A stretch of 64,000 bases of DNA from Arcanobacterium pluranimalium (GCF_016907845.1 NZ_JAFBCS010000001.1:1178001-1242000); one strand, 5' to 3'; shown: positions 25,971 through 35,528, counted from the first letter of the stretch. The notes: a model not told the origin generated them from the letters alone. A program made the numbers and translations.

Positions 25971-26656
25971 TGGCATTTCAAATTATTCGAGGTGGCTATT
26001 TAGCGCGCGCGAGTGAAGACGAACGGCAAATGCTTGGTGGTCTGGCTCGTGACCTCGTGTTTATGCTCGGTTCCGATATGGAGCACGAGATTGAAAAGCG
26101 CAGTCGTGATCTCAATGATGACGAGGATATTTTCGCTGCGTTCGAAGACGAGCTAAATGGCATTGCCGATATGGTGGAGGCCGAATTTGCCCAGCAAGAC
26201 GACGCCGATTCCTCACTGTTTTTTGACGATGCCCTTTCGCGTTTGCTTCCAGATATGAGTGAAGATCCTGAGTTGGCCCGTGAGCTGCGCGCATTAACAG
26301 AAGAGTCGGTGAGCAGGCTCAAAATCGATCATCTCACCACGTTTTACCTCGGTATCTCTAAGGAACCCGAGAACAACGACATCGTCGTCGTGAAGAATGA
26401 TGACGCCGTGGCCTGGATGGCGGCTTTGAACGATATTCGCCTGGTGCTCGCTTCACGGCTGGGAATTTTTGATGAAGAATCTGGCGATTCCGTTTATGAG
26501 CGGGCAACGCTGTTTACCACGCAGCGAGAAACTGCGCCGGAGGATCTGCCAGAAATCGAGACGCCAGAGGACATGATGACGGTGCTCTATGCCATGATCT
26601 CGTGGTGGCAAGATTCACTGGTACTTTCGGTTCGGAATAAAGCTTTGCGCGGTTAG
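25967..26656 (+). CDS. DUF2017 domain-containing protein
   Basis: A 229-residue cytosolic protein of a family found next to clpS in actinobacteria. The N-terminus (FQIIRGGYLARASEDERQML) and the mid-part DPELARELRALTEESVSRLK match my memory of the family. It is acidic and helical with no membrane segment. Function is unknown, though the fixed position after clpS suggests a role in proteolysis. The neighbouring ATG at 25970 is an alternative start. Confidence 0.85.
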   Translation: MMAFQIIRGGYLARASEDERQMLGGLARDLVFMLGSDMEHEIEKRSRDLNDDEDIFAAFEDELNGIADMVEAEFAQQDDADSSLFFDDALSRLLPDMSEDPELARELRALTEESVSRLKIDHLTTFYLGISKEPENNDIVVVKNDDAVAWMAALNDIRLVLASRLGIFDEESGDSVYERATLFTTQRETAPEDLPEIETPEDMMTVLYAMISWWQDSLVLSVRNKALRG

Positions 26657-26665
26657 AGTAACACT

Positions 26666-27505
26666 ATGCACGATGCACCCATTGGTATTTTTGATTCTGG
26701 AGTTGGCGGGCTTACGGTTGCCCGTGCAATTATCGACCAGTTACCCCATGAATCGATCTCTTATATTGGGGATACAAAATATGCGCCTTATGGTCCACGC
26801 CCGCTCGCACAAGTACGCGAGTTGGCTTTGGACGTGATGGATCAGCTTGTCGAATCTGGTGTGAAGATGCTGGTGATTGCGTGTAATACGGCGTCGTCTG
26901 CGGTGTTGCGTGATGCCCGTGAGCGCTATACCGATTCTCGAGGTATTCCGGTTGTGGAGGTTATTCAACCTGCTGTGCGGCGTGCAGTGCGTTCTACGCG
27001 CAATAAACGCATTGGCGTGATCGGCACGCAGGCTACAATTTCTTCTCGGGCCTACGAAGACTCATTTGCTGCTGCCCCTGATCTCGAGCTTACGATGGTG
27101 GCGTGTCCACGATTTGTTGAATTTGTGGAGAACGGTATTACGAGCGGTTCGGAGTTGCTTGACGTTGCGCGCGATTACTTGGAACCGGTCAAAGAAGCGC
27201 ATGTGGACACTCTCGTGCTGGGTTGCACGCATTACCCGCTGCTCACAGGTGTTATTTCTTATGTGATGGGCGACGGCGTTACCCTCGTTTCGTCCGCGGA
27301 AGAGACGGCGAAGGATGTTTATCGTCAGCTTGTAGCCAATGAACTCACTCGTGATAACAACGCTCCTGCGCCGCGTCACAGTTTTTCGACTACGGGTGAC
27401 ACACAGTACTTTGAGGTGCTTGCTAAACGTTTTTTGGGTCCAGAGGTTAATGCGGTGCATGGTGTGAATGTTCATGACGGCGAACCAATTGGAGGCGGCA
27501 AATGA
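26666..27505 (+). CDS. murI: Glutamate racemase
   Basis: Makes D-glutamate for peptidoglycan without a cofactor. The 279-residue protein has [16 protein letters not shown] (7-22), the first catalytic cysteine in [12 protein letters not shown] (about residue 73) and the second in [11 protein letters not shown] (about residue 190). It lies 9 bp after DUF2017 and overlaps the MBL gene by 4 bp. Confidence 0.97.
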   Translation: MHDAPIGIFDSGVGGLTVARAIIDQLPHESISYIGDTKYAPYGPRPLAQVRELALDVMDQLVESGVKMLVIACNTASSAVLRDARERYTDSRGIPVVEVIQPAVRRAVRSTRNKRIGVIGTQATISSRAYEDSFAAAPDLELTMVACPRFVEFVENGITSGSELLDVARDYLEPVKEAHVDTLVLGCTHYPLLTGVISYVMGDGVTLVSSAEETAKDVYRQLVANELTRDNNAPAPRHSFSTTGDTQYFEVLAKRFLGPEVNAVHGVNVHDGEPIGGGK

Positions 27506-28308
27506 AGCTGACGATTATTGGTTGTTCGGGGTCGATGTCTGGGAAACGTTCGGCGGCGTCGTCGTATCTGATTCAAGCGAAAGAACGCACCAGTGAGACG
27601 GATCGTGACTCAACCCGCACGTGGTCGGTGGTACTGGACTTCGGACCAGGAGCGATGGGGCAGTTGCTCAACTACTTGGACCCGGCCATGCTCGATTCGA
27701 TCATTGCTTCTCATCTGCATGCTGATCATTTCGCCGATATCGTGGGCATGCAGGTATATCGACGCTGGTACCCTGAGGGAGCTTTAGCTCGGATTCCAGT
27801 TTATACACCGGGTGATGGAGTAGCTCGTACGCGTGGAATCGCTGATGATCCGGCCGACGAAGACTACGCTACGGAGTTCGACTTTGTGAAAGTTGGTGCG
27901 GGCACGGTGATTGAGCTCGGGCCAATGAAGATTGAGTTTTTTCAAGCTCACCACACGATTCCTGCGTTGAGCATCAGGATCACGGCGCCGTCGGAAGAAG
28001 ATCCCAATAAGGACGTTGTATTCACATATTCGGGTGATACCGACACCTGCGAAGGCGTGATTGAAGCAGCTCGCGGAGCTAACCTGTTCTTGTGTGAGGC
28101 GGCATTTGAAGAGGGTCGTGATACCGTGCGTGGCGTACATATGACGGGTCTGCGAGCCGGTGAAGTAGCCCAAGAAGCGGGAGCTCAAAAGCTTTTGCTC
28201 ACACATTTACAGCCGTGGACGAGCCGGGAAAAAACCAAGGCTGACGCGCAGCGCGCTTACGACGGCGAAGTGCACGTGGTGCAAGCAGGTGAAGAATACA
28301 CTTTCTGA
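27502..28308 (+). CDS. MBL-fold metallo-hydrolase (Rv1339-like)
   Basis: A 268-residue metallo-beta-lactamase-fold protein. [11 protein letters not shown] (about 71-81) is the metal-binding HxHxDH motif; [13 protein letters not shown] (about 174-186) and the late LLLTHLQPW supply further ligands. In mycobacteria the gene between murI and rph (Rv1339) has been reported to hydrolyse cyclic nucleotides. The same position supports an equivalent role here, but an RNase Z-like activity is not excluded. Confidence 0.85.
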   Translation: MKLTIIGCSGSMSGKRSAASSYLIQAKERTSETDRDSTRTWSVVLDFGPGAMGQLLNYLDPAMLDSIIASHLHADHFADIVGMQVYRRWYPEGALARIPVYTPGDGVARTRGIADDPADEDYATEFDFVKVGAGTVIELGPMKIEFFQAHHTIPALSIRITAPSEEDPNKDVVFTYSGDTDTCEGVIEAARGANLFLCEAAFEEGRDTVRGVHMTGLRAGEVAQEAGAQKLLLTHLQPWTSREKTKADAQRAYDGEVHVVQAGEEYTF

Positions 28309-28337
28309 TCGTTTTTAGATCAGGGTAGTCTTGTAGC

Positions 28338-29105
28338 ATGACTACTTTTACACGAGCTGATGGACGCGCACACGACGAACTGCGCCCAGTGAAGATCACT
28401 CGCAACTACCTCGCTCAAGGTGAGGGGTCCGTGCTGGTGGAGTTTGGAAATACGAAAGTGCTGTGCGTGGCTTCGTTTACGGCAGGAGTGCCGCGGTGGC
28501 GTAAGGACTCCGGCTTGGGATGGGTCACCGGCGAATATGCGATGCTGCCGCGCGCTACCGATACACGTAACCAGCGCGAATCTGTAAAAGGTAAGGTCAG
28601 CGGGCGTACCCAGGAGATTTCGCGTCTGCTTGGGCGTTCGCTTCGGGCGGTTGTTGATATGGCTGCGCTGGGCGAAAACACGATCGTTCTCGATTGCGAC
28701 GTATTGCAAGCCGACGGCGGAACTCGCACGGCCTCGATCACGGGGGCGTATGTGGCGCTCGCGGATGCAATTGCGTGGGGGATTGAGCGAGGATTTGTGA
28801 ATCCGCAGTCTGGTAAGCCTGTTTTGCGAGATTCTGTGAGTGCTATTTCGGTGGGAATTATTGATGGACAGCCGTGCCTTGATCTTCCGTATGAGGAGGA
28901 TTCGCGGGCTGAAACCGATATGAATGTGGTGATGACTGGCTCTGGAAAGTTTATTGAAGTTCAGGGCACTGCTGAGGGTGAGGCTTTTGACCGCGATGAA
29001 CTCAATGTGTTGTTAGATTTAGCTGCTCACGGGAATACTGTACTCGCCGAACGGCAGCGTGAAGCACTTGCTGGCGGGTCGTGTGCGTGTAATGGCGGGT
29101 GCTGA
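28338..29105 (+). CDS. rph: Ribonuclease PH
   Basis: Phosphorolytic 3' exoribonuclease that trims tRNA and rRNA ends. The 255-residue protein has [15 protein letters not shown] (5-19), [16 protein letters not shown] (about 29-44), [16 protein letters not shown] and [16 protein letters not shown] (about 88-103), and [18 protein letters not shown]. It ends in CACNGGC, three close cysteines that I do not normally associate with the family. It is followed 3 bp later by rdgB. Confidence 0.96.
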   Translation: MTTFTRADGRAHDELRPVKITRNYLAQGEGSVLVEFGNTKVLCVASFTAGVPRWRKDSGLGWVTGEYAMLPRATDTRNQRESVKGKVSGRTQEISRLLGRSLRAVVDMAALGENTIVLDCDVLQADGGTRTASITGAYVALADAIAWGIERGFVNPQSGKPVLRDSVSAISVGIIDGQPCLDLPYEEDSRAETDMNVVMTGSGKFIEVQGTAEGEAFDRDELNVLLDLAAHGNTVLAERQREALAGGSCACNGGC

Positions 29106-29108
29106 TTC

Positions 29109-29723
29109 ATGACTACAAAACTTGTGCTCGCAACTCGCAATGACCACAAAGTTGAAGAATTGCGCGAAATCCTTAAGGAGCAACTCCCTGGTCTTGACGT
29201 GAGTGCTATCCAATCGGCGCGATCATTTGATTTGCCCGAGCCAGTAGAAAATGCAGTTACTTTCGCCGGTAATGCGCTCATTAAGGCACGGCAGGTGGCG
29301 ACTGAGACTGGGATAGCGGCACTTGCAGATGATTCGGGTATCTGTGTGGATGTACTTGGGGGAGCGCCTGGTATTTTTTCCGCACGTTGGAGTGGGGGTC
29401 ATGGCGACGACGCCGCCAACCTCGATCTTTTGCTCGCTCAGCTTGCGGATGTGCCGCGCGAGCACCGAGGTGCTAATTTCACTTGTGCTGCTGCTTTAGT
29501 GTTGCCTGACGGCCGTGAGTTTGTGAAAATCGGTCAGGTTTTTGGCAGTTTGCGCTATGAACGCGCGGGCTGTGGAGGATTTGGCTACGACCCGATTTTC
29601 CAGGCTGAGGGAATGGACGTGACGCTTGCCGAGCTTGATGTGCAGCAAAAGAACAAGATCTCGCATCGTTACCAGGCGTTTTCACAGATCGCGCCACTGG
29701 TAGCAGAGCTAATTCACTGGTAG
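29109..29723 (+). CDS. rdgB: RdgB/HAM1 family non-canonical purine NTP pyrophosphatase
   Basis: Hydrolyses ITP, dITP and XTP to the monophosphates to keep them out of nucleic acids. The 204-residue protein has the nucleotide-binding start LVLATRNDHKVEELREIL (4-21), ADDSGICVDVLGGAPGIFSARW (about 74-95), CGGFGYDPIF (about 156-165) and the end KNKISHRYQAF. It closes the clpS-to-rdgB run. The stop codon lies inside an imperfect 20-bp tandem duplication. Confidence 0.96.
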   Translation: MTTKLVLATRNDHKVEELREILKEQLPGLDVSAIQSARSFDLPEPVENAVTFAGNALIKARQVATETGIAALADDSGICVDVLGGAPGIFSARWSGGHGDDAANLDLLLAQLADVPREHRGANFTCAAALVLPDGREFVKIGQVFGSLRYERAGCGGFGYDPIFQAEGMDVTLAELDVQQKNKISHRYQAFSQIAPLVAELIHW

Positions 29724-29745
29724 TGGAGCTGATTTACTGGTTGCA
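29706..29745. repeat. Imperfect 20-bp tandem duplication across the rdgB stop codon
   Basis: GAGCTAATTCACTGGTAGTG (29706-29725) is followed directly by GAGCTGATTTACTGGTTGCA (29726-29745), 15 of 20 bases alike. The first copy contains the TAG stop (29721-29723). Confidence 0.75.
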
Positions 29746-29819
29746 GATTTGTGGCTCTATTAAAAGACTGAATATATGCAACTGAATATGCGTAACCGCG
29801 CACGTTATAGTGCATTGTG

Positions 29820-30350
29820 CTAGAAGCAAGTAAGATGAGCGAGAGCCCGGCGCAGGATGCGCGCCTGGCTCTCGCTCATTTCGGCTTGTAATTCTGGAGT
29901 TGCGACTTCGCCGGGTGTGAACCAGGAGAACTCTAAAGCGTCGTTTTGTGGAGTACAGTCACCGTTCATCGGTATCACATATGCCAGTGATACAGCGTGC
30001 TGGCGTGGGTCATAAAGTGTATCGCCGGGGGTGGGAAAATATTCTCCTACTGTGAATGGCACGATTGAGGTTGGAAGCTGAGGCAAGGCCATCAAACCCA
30101 AATCTTTATCAATATGCCGAATGAGCGCATCGCGAATGGACTCATGGTAGAGCACTCGTCCGCTGACGAGCGAACGGGAGAGAACGTCGTCGTTCATGCA
30201 AAGGATCAGGCCGATTGCTTCGATGCGACCGTCGTCGTTCGTGCGAACTGGAACAATGTCAACGTAAAGCATAGGTACTTTGTGGCGCACAAACTCTAGC
30301 TCTTCGGGCGAGAGCCAGGGTTCCATATCTCCAGGGGCGATTTCGTTCAT
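29820..30350 (-). CDS. Nudix-fold protein, DUF4916 type, with degenerate Nudix box
   Basis: A 176-residue protein. MLYVDIVPVRT and FTVGEYFPTPGDTLYDPRQH fit the actinobacterial DUF4916/Nudix family. The Nudix box, normally Gx5Ex7REUxEExGU, reads GRVLYHESIRDALIRHIDKDLGL (about 62-84). The G, first E, R and last G are kept, but the catalytic glutamates are H, K and D. Hydrolase activity is therefore doubtful. It converges with rdgB, and a 13-bp hairpin lies in its 3' coding end. Confidence 0.75.
   Translation of the reverse strand: MNEIAPGDMEPWLSPEELEFVRHKVPMLYVDIVPVRTNDDGRIEAIGLILCMNDDVLSRSLVSGRVLYHESIRDALIRHIDKDLGLMALPQLPTSIVPFTVGEYFPTPGDTLYDPRQHAVSLAYVIPMNGDCTPQNDALEFSWFTPGEVATPELQAEMSESQARILRRALAHLTCF
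29835..29879. terminator. 13-bp perfect hairpin inside the 3' end of the Nudix-like gene
   Basis: ATGAGCGAGAGCC (29835-29847) pairs exactly with GGCTCTCGCTCAT (29867-29879). It lies between converging genes and may end rdgB transcripts from the left, while encoding the last residues of the Nudix protein on the other strand. Confidence 0.55.
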
Positions 30351-30478
30351 ATTTCGATTGTGCCAGTAAGCATAGGAGTAGAGGTAGATCCGCGCCCATT
30401 TTTGGCAGCTAGTGAACGTAGGTGCGATTTTCCGACTTTGGTATGCTAAATCCGAGGCGGCTGTGGCAGAGTGGATAC

Positions 30479-30796
30479 GTGAAAAAGTATTTAGGCGCGT
30501 TACTCGGCGTTTGCGTTGGCTTTTCGGTAATTATGCTGGTTTTGGGCGCGATTACCGTTGTGCGAGCAGGGTTTGAGCCGGCTTCCCTCGGAGTTGCTGT
30601 GTTTGGTCTGGCAGCGTTTGCACTCACGATTTTTGGCGCACGCACAGAGCGCCCGATGCTGTGTGCGGCCGCTGCGCTCGGCACGGGACTTGTGGTGCCG
30701 ACGTCGTTAGGAATCGTGCCAATGATCGTAGGATTCGTTATTTTTATGCTGGTTATCAGCTTGCAGCTTTATATCACGATGTTTACAGAAAAGTAA
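30479..30796 (+). CDS. Small integral membrane protein, unknown function
   Basis: About 105 residues, almost entirely hydrophobic, with four membrane segments (starting KKYLGALLGVCVGFSVIML) and a short Lys-ending tail. I do not recognise a family. GTG 30479 is preferred because the segment before it is not conserved-looking; ATG 30443 or GTG 30422 would extend the protein. It precedes bcp by 27 bp and may be co-transcribed with it. Confidence 0.6.
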   Translation: MKKYLGALLGVCVGFSVIMLVLGAITVVRAGFEPASLGVAVFGLAAFALTIFGARTERPMLCAAAALGTGLVVPTSLGIVPMIVGFVIFMLVISLQLYITMFTEK

Positions 30797-30823
30797 GTTT
30801 TACACCACAACAAGGAGGACACA

Positions 30824-31303
30824 ATGCCACAATTGACCGTAGGTGATATCGCGCCAGATTTTACGCTCCCAACGCTTGGCGGAGGGCATGTCACGTTGAG
30901 TGAGGCGGTGAAAGAGTCCGACGCCGGTGTGATCGTTTATTTTTATCCACGCGCTATGACTCCAGGATGCACGAAACAGGCCTGTGATTTCCGCGATTCA
31001 GAGCAGTCCTTGGCGAGTGCGGGTTACACCGTGATCGGTATTTCGCCTGATAAAGTTGAGTCTTTGCAAAAGTTCACCGATAAAGAAGCGCTGAATTTCC
31101 CGCTGGCTTCCGATCCGGACAAGCACGTGATGGAAGCGTGGGGCGCTTTTGGTGAGAAGAAAAACTATGGGAAGCTTATTCGTGGCGTGATTCGCTCCAC
31201 AATCGTGGTGGGTAAGGATGGCACCGTGAAGCTCGCGCAGTATAACGTTAAAGCTACTGGGCATGTGGCGCGGCTGCGCAAAGAGCTGGGAATTGATGAA
31301 TAA
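30824..31303 (+). CDS. bcp: Thioredoxin-dependent thiol peroxidase (Bcp-type peroxiredoxin)
   Basis: Reduces hydroperoxides in the cytosol. The 159-residue thioredoxin fold has VYFYPRAMTPGCTKQACDFRD (about 34-54) with the peroxidatic Cys near residue 46 and a second Cys five residues later, the atypical two-Cys arrangement. AGGAGGACACA lies before the ATG, an unusually strong ribosome site for this window. Confidence 0.95.
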   Translation: MPQLTVGDIAPDFTLPTLGGGHVTLSEAVKESDAGVIVYFYPRAMTPGCTKQACDFRDSEQSLASAGYTVIGISPDKVESLQKFTDKEALNFPLASDPDKHVMEAWGAFGEKKNYGKLIRGVIRSTIVVGKDGTVKLAQYNVKATGHVARLRKELGIDE

Positions 31304-31325
31304 CAACACATCAGTTGTGCGGTTT

Positions 31326-31353
31326 TTGCATATTGCGATTTTATCGCTACACT
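31326..31353 (+). promoter_or_regulatory. Probable tRNA-Leu promoter
   Basis: TTGCAT (31326-31331), a 16-bp spacer and TACACT (31348-31353) resemble the vegetative -35/-10 pair, about 60 bp before the tRNA. Confidence 0.4.
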
Positions 31354-31417
31354 TAACGGTGTTCGATTCTTGAGATCGGAGCTGGTGCAACGGCACTGAT
31401 CTTAGATGAGAAGCCGC

Positions 31418-31502
31418 GCGCGAGTGGCGAAATTGGCAGACGCGCTAGATTTAGGTTCTAGTGTCTTAGGACGTGAGGGTTCAAGTCCCTCCTCGCGCAC
31501 CA
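31418..31502 (+). tRNA. tRNA-Leu (anticodon UAG)
   Basis: An 85-nt tRNA with acceptor arm GCGCGAG/CTCGCGC, long variable arm as in class II tRNAs, anticodon stem CTAGA/TCTAG with loop TTTAGGT (anticodon TAG), T-arm GGTTCAAGTCC and an encoded 3' CCA (31500-31502). It stands alone between bcp and a gene of unknown function. Confidence 0.95.
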
Positions 31503-31750
31503 ATAAACATCTGTTTTTAGATTCGTAGTTGCCATGTGTTTGGCTTAATCCTGTTAAGCAATAATCAACGGTGCAATACATGTATCGACTCGGTTTTCAA
31601 GAAAAGGCAGAATTAAACACTGTGTAAGTGTCGAAGCTGAACTCTTGGGAATTTGATTCAAATTGATGATCAAAATCGGCACCAGCCCCTATATTGCGTT
31701 GCTAATGAAGCAGACATGTTAGAGTCAAAACTAGAAAGGGCATGAGAGAT

Positions 31751-32161
31751 ATGAGTACAGATTTGCTTTCAAAATTCGAAGATAGCATCATGCTTAATCT
31801 TCTTCTTGGAAAGATTTCTCCAAAAGTCACGGATGACAACGGAGATAGTCCTGTGGTCGTATGTTTAGATTCGGAACCGTTGACCGCCTTATTTGAGAAG
31901 GTTGAACGTTGCGGTGGATACGCCACGATTTTTTCGCTTGCAGACTCCGGTGAGGTGCGGATCCTTTCTGTGCTTCCTCGGCATTCTTCGCTGACTGAAA
32001 ATCCCACAAGCCTTGCACATGACAGCATTTCTGGCGATGCTTCTATCGGTATTTTTATCGATTACGTCGTAAGTCAAGGTGAGAACGGAGTCGAGACTCC
32101 GTCGTATCTTCCCGCTGGGAAAATTAAATCTTTCGGACAGGCTGAATTAGTTACCTGCTAA
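31751..32161 (+). CDS. Hypothetical protein
   Basis: A 136-residue soluble, mildly acidic protein without a signal peptide, membrane helix or motif I recognise. AAAGGG 10 bp upstream supports ATG 31751; ATG 31742 is in frame but too close to that site. VVVCLDSEPLTALFEK and GGYATIFSLADSGEVRIL look like alternating strands and helices. The 250 bp before it is AT-rich and no gene was seen there. Confidence 0.6.
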   Translation: MSTDLLSKFEDSIMLNLLLGKISPKVTDDNGDSPVVVCLDSEPLTALFEKVERCGGYATIFSLADSGEVRILSVLPRHSSLTENPTSLAHDSISGDASIGIFIDYVVSQGENGVETPSYLPAGKIKSFGQAELVTC

Positions 32162-32189
32162 TTGTGAGAGTTTTACTTACGATAACTAG

Positions 32190-33095
32190 TTAACAAGATA
32201 GGGACGCTCTATCAAGAATCGCTAGGATTTTGGCGCGCAGAGGGCGTGCCAGCTCGGTGAGCTCCTGCTGCGCTTGGATATATTGTGCTTTACCCGCGGC
32301 AGTTTCAATCTGGATTGGGGCCAAACCGAGCGTTGAACAATCATATGGCGAAGCTGCCATATCGATCGTGCGTGCTCGCAGTGCTAGATCGTAACTTTCA
32401 ATCAAGAGCTCGCCAGGAATAAGCGGCCCAAGCTGGATACAGGCGCGCAACAAGTCCATACTCACGTGGATGCATCCGGGCTGCTCGAATTCCAAAACTG
32501 AATCGTAGGTTGGTTTAACCGTGTTGAGCTCTACAGCTGCTGGACTAAAAAACTGATAAGCGTCAAAATGTGTGCAGCGAATGTGTGCTTGCTCCACGAG
32601 CGTATTTGTCGTCTCAGTGCCGAGCCGCAAAGGGAGCGGGTGCCGCAGAGTGTCGATTTTGTACGCCATAGCCCATTCGTGCCAGCCCAAACATCCAAAG
32701 ACTGGCTGAGTATCTTGCACTTTTCTCAGCAATGTGCGCAGAAAACTGATCCCGTGCGCTCTGTGCTGCGTGAACGCTTCGAGGTCAAGGTAACAGTACG
32801 TTTCGTCGTCGGAATGGCAAAACCAGCGCGATTGTACGATTTTGCTCCAGTATGCGCGTGCATCTGAAAGCGACGACGCCGGACGCTGGAGCGCTACTGC
32901 ACCGTCGTCGTCAATACCCGGATACCATGTATGGAAACGACCGGGGCGGAGCGGATAGTAGTTCCACAAAAAGTCCTCTAAGGGATTCTTTTCGCCGCGC
33001 TTGCGACGCGCGATGTGGTCCGCAGTTCGGGCGCGGCTCTGCTCATCATGGTGTAACCAGCGAGGTATCCATTCGTCGGGAGATAAAATCGTCAC
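32190..33095 (-). CDS. Conserved actinobacterial protein often annotated as 3-methyladenine DNA glycosylase
   Basis: About 301 residues. HFDAYQFFSPAAVELN, FEQPGCIHVSMDLLRAC and DLRARTIDMA-like segments match a conserved actinobacterial family that databases commonly label 3-methyladenine DNA glycosylase; I do not see a helix-hairpin-helix or another proven glycosylase motif, so the function is unsure. GTG 33095 (TILSPDEWIPRW) is preferred; the frame is open upstream to 33116. Only some 45 bp separate it from the divergent FAH-fold gene. Confidence 0.65.
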   Translation of the reverse strand: MTILSPDEWIPRWLHHDEQSRARTADHIARRKRGEKNPLEDFLWNYYPLRPGRFHTWYPGIDDDGAVALQRPASSLSDARAYWSKIVQSRWFCHSDDETYCYLDLEAFTQHRAHGISFLRTLLRKVQDTQPVFGCLGWHEWAMAYKIDTLRHPLPLRLGTETTNTLVEQAHIRCTHFDAYQFFSPAAVELNTVKPTYDSVLEFEQPGCIHVSMDLLRACIQLGPLIPGELLIESYDLALRARTIDMAASPYDCSTLGLAPIQIETAAGKAQYIQAQQELTELARPLRAKILAILDRASLSC

Positions 33096-33139
33096 CTTGA
33101 TATTGTGGCATAACATCGTTTGTGGTTTAGGCTTGAATC

Positions 33140-33886
33140 ATGAAAATTGCGCGACTTTCTTTAGAACAAGGCCCACGCTTCGCTGTTATTGAGGAACCTG
33201 CCCAGCGTTATCACGTTATCGCAGGTGACCCGCTTTACTCAGGAATTGAACAGACAGGCCAGGTATTTAATAGCGACGAAGCGCGTCTTGTGGCGCCGAT
33301 GCTTCCGCGTTCTAAAGTGGTGGGCAGCACCACGAGTTTTGTGCAGAACATGGCGACGCCGTCGGCTGCAAAGCTCTATCTCAAGCCGAATACTTCGGTA
33401 GTGGGCGTGGACGTGCCAGTGGTTGTTCCACAGTGGGCAAGTCGCGTGACCAGCGCCCCTAATCTCGCTGTAGTCATTTCGCGGCCGTGTCGCGACGTTC
33501 CGCCTGAGCGCGTTGCTGACGTGATTTTCGGTTACACGATGGCCAATGCGATTTGTGCGCCAGATTTTGCGCAAGATTCGCCAGCTCAGGCGTTTGCTTT
33601 TGACACTTCTTGCCCGCTTGGCCTGGTGATCGATACGGCGTTCGAAGCGGGGGAGTATGAGGTCTTTTCCGAGATTAACGACGCCGTATTGCGCGGCACG
33701 ATTGACGTAGACGCCGATAAAGTGGCTGAATATGTGGCCAAAGTTTCGCAGGTGTTCAGTTTGTTACCGGGTGATGTGATCCTTCTTGGCGACGCACTTG
33801 AACCGGTGGAGATTGCTACTGGGGACGACGTCGTCGTGAGCATTGGTGACATGGGCGATTTGCGTAACCCGGTGGTGGCTTCGTAG
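33140..33886 (+). CDS. Fumarylacetoacetate hydrolase-fold protein lacking its metal ligands
   Basis: A 248-residue protein of the FAH family, placed before gltX as in many actinobacteria. Active members bind a metal through Glu-x-Glu and a later Asp. Here the matching sites read SAPNLAVVI (A106, N108 instead of the glutamates) and GYTMANAICAPD (A137 instead of Asp), and the catalytic-lysine region KGFDT reads AFAFDT. The fold signature FDTSCPLG and LLPGDVILLG remain. It is probably a non-catalytic or changed member, not a decayed gene, since the frame is intact. Confidence 0.82.
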   Translation: MKIARLSLEQGPRFAVIEEPAQRYHVIAGDPLYSGIEQTGQVFNSDEARLVAPMLPRSKVVGSTTSFVQNMATPSAAKLYLKPNTSVVGVDVPVVVPQWASRVTSAPNLAVVISRPCRDVPPERVADVIFGYTMANAICAPDFAQDSPAQAFAFDTSCPLGLVIDTAFEAGEYEVFSEINDAVLRGTIDVDADKVAEYVAKVSQVFSLLPGDVILLGDALEPVEIATGDDVVVSIGDMGDLRNPVVAS

Positions 33887-33997
33887 CAGAGCGTGGGGCA
33901 GCCGGGCGCGCTGCAGCTAACAGGGCGTACCGAAACCAAAGCCGAGCGGGCATCCCGAAGTAGGAGCTCGCTCTCAAATAGGAGTAAACTAAAAGTG

Positions 33998-35506
33998 ATG
34001 AATAATGTAGCTATGACGGGCGAAAACGTCCGAGTGAGATTTTGTCCTTCGCCAACCGGTACCCCACACGTGGGAATGGTGCGTACCTGCCTATTTAACT
34101 GGGCATATGCGCGTCACACTGGTGGCACTTTCGTTTTCCGTATTGAAGATACCGATGCGGCACGCGACTCCCAAGAGTCGTACAACCAGATTATTGACTC
34201 TTTGCGCTGGTTAGGCTTGGACTGGGACGAAGGTGCGGAGCTTGGCGGCCCACACGAACCTTACCGGCAGTCGCAGCGCATGGATATTTACCGTGATGTA
34301 GCAGCGAAGTTGCTCGAAGCGGGCTATGCATATGAGTCGTTCTCCACTCCAGAGGAAGTTGAGGAGCGTCACCGTGCCAAGGGTGAAGATCCGAAGCTAG
34401 GTTATGACGGATTCGATCGTGACCTCACTGAGGAGCAGAAAGCTGCGTACCGTGCTGAGGGACGAGAGCCGGTGCTGCGTATCCGCATGCCTGATGAGGA
34501 CATCACCTTCACCGATCTCGTGCGTGGAGATATCACGTTTAAGGCAGGATCGGTGCCTGATTATGTGATCGTGCGAGCCAATGGCGATCCGCTTTACACT
34601 CTTACCAATCCGGTTGACGACGCTTTGATGGAGATCAACCACGTGCTGCGTGGTGAGGATCTGCTTTCGTCCACCCCGCGCCAGATCGTGCTCTACCGTG
34701 CGTTGCTTGAGCTTGGTATTGCAAAGGAAATGCCGTTATTTGGGCATTTGCCTTATGTGATGGGTGAGGGGAACAAGAAACTCTCTAAGCGCGATCCTGA
34801 GTCTAATCTTTTGCTCCACCGTGATCGTGGCATGATTCCTGAGGGATTGATTAACTATCTAGCGCTACTGGGCTGGTCGATTTCTCCGGATAACGACATC
34901 TTCTCCCGCGAAGAAATGGCGCAGGCTTTTGACGTGACGGATGTTAATCCAAACCCCGCGCGTTTTGATGATAAGAAATGTATCGCAATTAACGCTGAGC
35001 ATATTCGCCGCCTGGACGTTCTTGACCTGCGCGATCGTTTGGTGCCGTTCTTGCATCGCGAGGGCCTCGTGGCCGCTGATCGCTACGAGGAGCTCGACGC
35101 CGAAGCCCAGCGTTTGCTTGACGGTGCGGCTCCATTGGTGCAAACTCGCATCCAGCTTTTGGGTGAAGCTCCGGCACTCATGGCATTCTTGTTTAAGTCC
35201 GCCGATGAATTGGAATACGATGAAAAGGCTGTGGCGAAGTTAAAAGAAACCACTGCAGCTGTGCTGGATAAAGCGGCGGATATTTTCGCTGGCTTGGAGG
35301 ATTTCACCGCTGAGGCGATCAAAGAAGTGTTTGATGCTAAGGTTGTGCAAGGGATGGAAGTTAAGCCCCGCTTTGCATACGCGCCGCTGTTCGTGGCGAT
35401 GACGGGAACGAACGTTTCCTTGCCGGTGATTGACTCAATCGCACTGCTTGGTAAAGACGAAGCAGTGAAGCGTATCAACCGTTTCCGGGCCGAACTTTCT
35501 GCGTGA
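33998..35506 (+). CDS. gltX: Glutamyl-tRNA synthetase
   Basis: Charges tRNA-Glu, supplying both translation and the C5 heme route. The class I protein begins [20 protein letters not shown] with the HIGH-type motif PHVG. It has [14 protein letters not shown] and the KMSKS-type motif KKLSKRD near residue 262. The start is ATG 33998 or GTG 33995; GGAG lies at 33981-33984. The frame is open upstream, but that stretch has no family homology by eye. Two tRNA-Glu genes follow within 400 bp. Confidence 0.96.
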   Translation: MNNVAMTGENVRVRFCPSPTGTPHVGMVRTCLFNWAYARHTGGTFVFRIEDTDAARDSQESYNQIIDSLRWLGLDWDEGAELGGPHEPYRQSQRMDIYRDVAAKLLEAGYAYESFSTPEEVEERHRAKGEDPKLGYDGFDRDLTEEQKAAYRAEGREPVLRIRMPDEDITFTDLVRGDITFKAGSVPDYVIVRANGDPLYTLTNPVDDALMEINHVLRGEDLLSSTPRQIVLYRALLELGIAKEMPLFGHLPYVMGEGNKKLSKRDPESNLLLHRDRGMIPEGLINYLALLGWSISPDNDIFSREEMAQAFDVTDVNPNPARFDDKKCIAINAEHIRRLDVLDLRDRLVPFLHREGLVAADRYEELDAEAQRLLDGAAPLVQTRIQLLGEAPALMAFLFKSADELEYDEKAVAKLKETTAAVLDKAADIFAGLEDFTAEAIKEVFDAKVVQGMEVKPRFAYAPLFVAMTGTNVSLPVIDSIALLGKDEAVKRINRFRAELSA

Positions 35507-35528
35507 GTACGCTCACGTAGTCTGTGGT

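Noticed and set aside
31400-32161. Genomic island integrated at tRNA-Leu
   Set aside because: No integrase, no repeated tRNA end and no clear shift in base composition.
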